Source: Magnaporthiopsis rhizophila
Lineage: Eukaryota; Ascomycota; Sordariomycetes; Magnaporthales; Magnaporthaceae
Direction: 5' to 3'
Assembly: GCA_003049465.1 (NCBI GenBank)
Contig: PYSS01000008.1
Coordinates: forward strand, 248,001-312,000
Length of the DNA stretch: 64,000 nucleotides
Shown here: one piece after another, positions 63,565-64,000 of the stretch
How the letters are laid out: each line of letters starts with the position of its first letter
Numbering within the stretch: the first letter of the stretch is position 1
Program-made: the position numbers and the translations under genes
Notes under the pieces: model-generated
Seen by the model: only the letters and a program-made list of their open reading frames with translations
What the model was told of the DNA's origin: nothing
The model's database searches: none

Positions 63565-64000
63565 CTACCAGCGGTGATGCCCGTGGTGGTCGTGATGGTC
63601 ATAGCAGTCATGGTGGCCATGGTGCAACAGCGGCGACCCGTGGTCCCTGAACCCGGGGATCATGCCCACGAGCCCGCCGCTACTGCTATGGTGGAGATGC
63701 GGACGATGACCATGATGATGATGATGGTGGTGGTGATGATGGTGGTGCCGGTGGTGGTCCCTGATGGCGTTGCTGACCACGTTTGCCGCCACGGCGCCCG
63801 CCACGGCGCCGAGGGCAATCTTGAGCTTGTTGCCTTTGCCGATCTTGCTGCCCAGGAACGCGCCCGCGCCCCCGCCCACCACGGTCGACACGAGCCCGCG
63901 CTCGACGTCGTGGTGCGAGTGCGACCGCAGCCGCCGCCGGTGATGGTGGTGATGGTGGCCCACCTCGCGCAAGTCCTGGCCGCGGCGGTCATCCCCCGCG
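63565..64000 (-). CDS. His-rich glycine-zipper protein (5' end outside window)
   Basis: A minus-strand gene whose beginning lies beyond the window; the frame is open to base 64000. The visible 144 residues start GDDRRGQDLREV, then a His/Arg-rich run, then a glycine-zipper membrane unit (VSTVVGGGAGAFLGSKIGKG ... LGAVAGAVAANVVSNAIRD), resembling the Gly-zipper 2TM domain. A run of twelve His follows (encoded by GTGATGATG repeats on the plus strand near 63706-63745), with more His pairs (HGHHDCYDHHDHHGHH) to the stop. Metal binding is plausible from composition but not shown. The location (membrane or wall-associated) is inferred from the glycine zipper. Confidence 0.72.
   Translation of the reverse strand, partial: AGDDRRGQDLREVGHHHHHHRRRLRSHSHHDVERGLVSTVVGGGAGAFLGSKIGKGNKLKIALGAVAGAVAANVVSNAIRDHHRHHHHHHHHHHHHGHRPHLHHSSSGGLVGMIPGFRDHGSPLLHHGHHDCYDHHDHHGHHRW

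Noticed and set aside
63700..63760. CRISPR-like or tandem array
   Set aside because: A simple GTGATGATG coding repeat for histidine; no spacers, and the genome is eukaryotic.

Overview
The window is nuclear DNA of a filamentous ascomycete, most likely a Sordariomycete. Genes have short GT-AG introns (about 50-110 bp), coding regions are GC-rich (third-position C/G), and tRNA genes carry small introns. An Egh16/GAS-type secreted protein, best known from Magnaporthe and powdery mildews, points toward a plant-associated lineage, possibly Magnaporthales; that placement is inference. A run of N inside poly-T (23123-23180) and one N at 10374 mark assembly defects.

Layout. 1-1100: AT-rich, repeat-like DNA with a tRNA-like relic. 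1.1-8.6 kb: a DUF3632-type protein, a six-exon MFS transporter divergent from a Zn(II)2Cys6 regulator whose zinc cluster lies on a small separate exon, and a MobA-like nucleotidyltransferase. 9.8-15.3 kb: an unrecognised coiled-coil protein, then a TDA3-like FAD oxidoreductase divergent from an HST2-type sirtuin. 16.9-25.2 kb: two proteins with chromo-like domains flank a long gene-poor stretch, an Egh16-like secreted protein, two tRNA genes and a methyltransferase. 25.9-26.9 kb: three more tRNA loci.

27.5-39 kb: a GH64 beta-1,3-glucanase, the dynein regulator PAC1/LIS1, then an IlvD/Edd dehydratase divergent from an Ldh2-family oxidoreductase and followed by a sugar-type MFS transporter; the last three look like a small sugar-acid uptake and catabolism group. 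39.7-43.5 kb: tRNA-Ala, a broken HET-domain allorecognition gene, and a 2H-phosphoesterase-like DUF1868 protein. 44-55.3 kb is housekeeping: mitochondrial malate dehydrogenase, the P5A ATPase SPF1, the ribosome-quality-control factor RQT4/TRIP4 and an aldo-keto reductase. 55.3-60.5 kb is poor in clear genes and holds a frameshifted small membrane protein and an unresolved hypothetical gene. The end carries a Whi5/Nrm1-type cell-cycle repressor and a His-rich glycine-zipper protein cut by the window edge.

Most multi-exon models were built by eye from splice signals and frame continuity. They close exactly in phase for MFS, regulator, TDA3-like, sirtuin, PAC1, dehydratase, sugar transporter, MDH, SPF1, AKR and the Whi5-like gene. 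No database search was possible.
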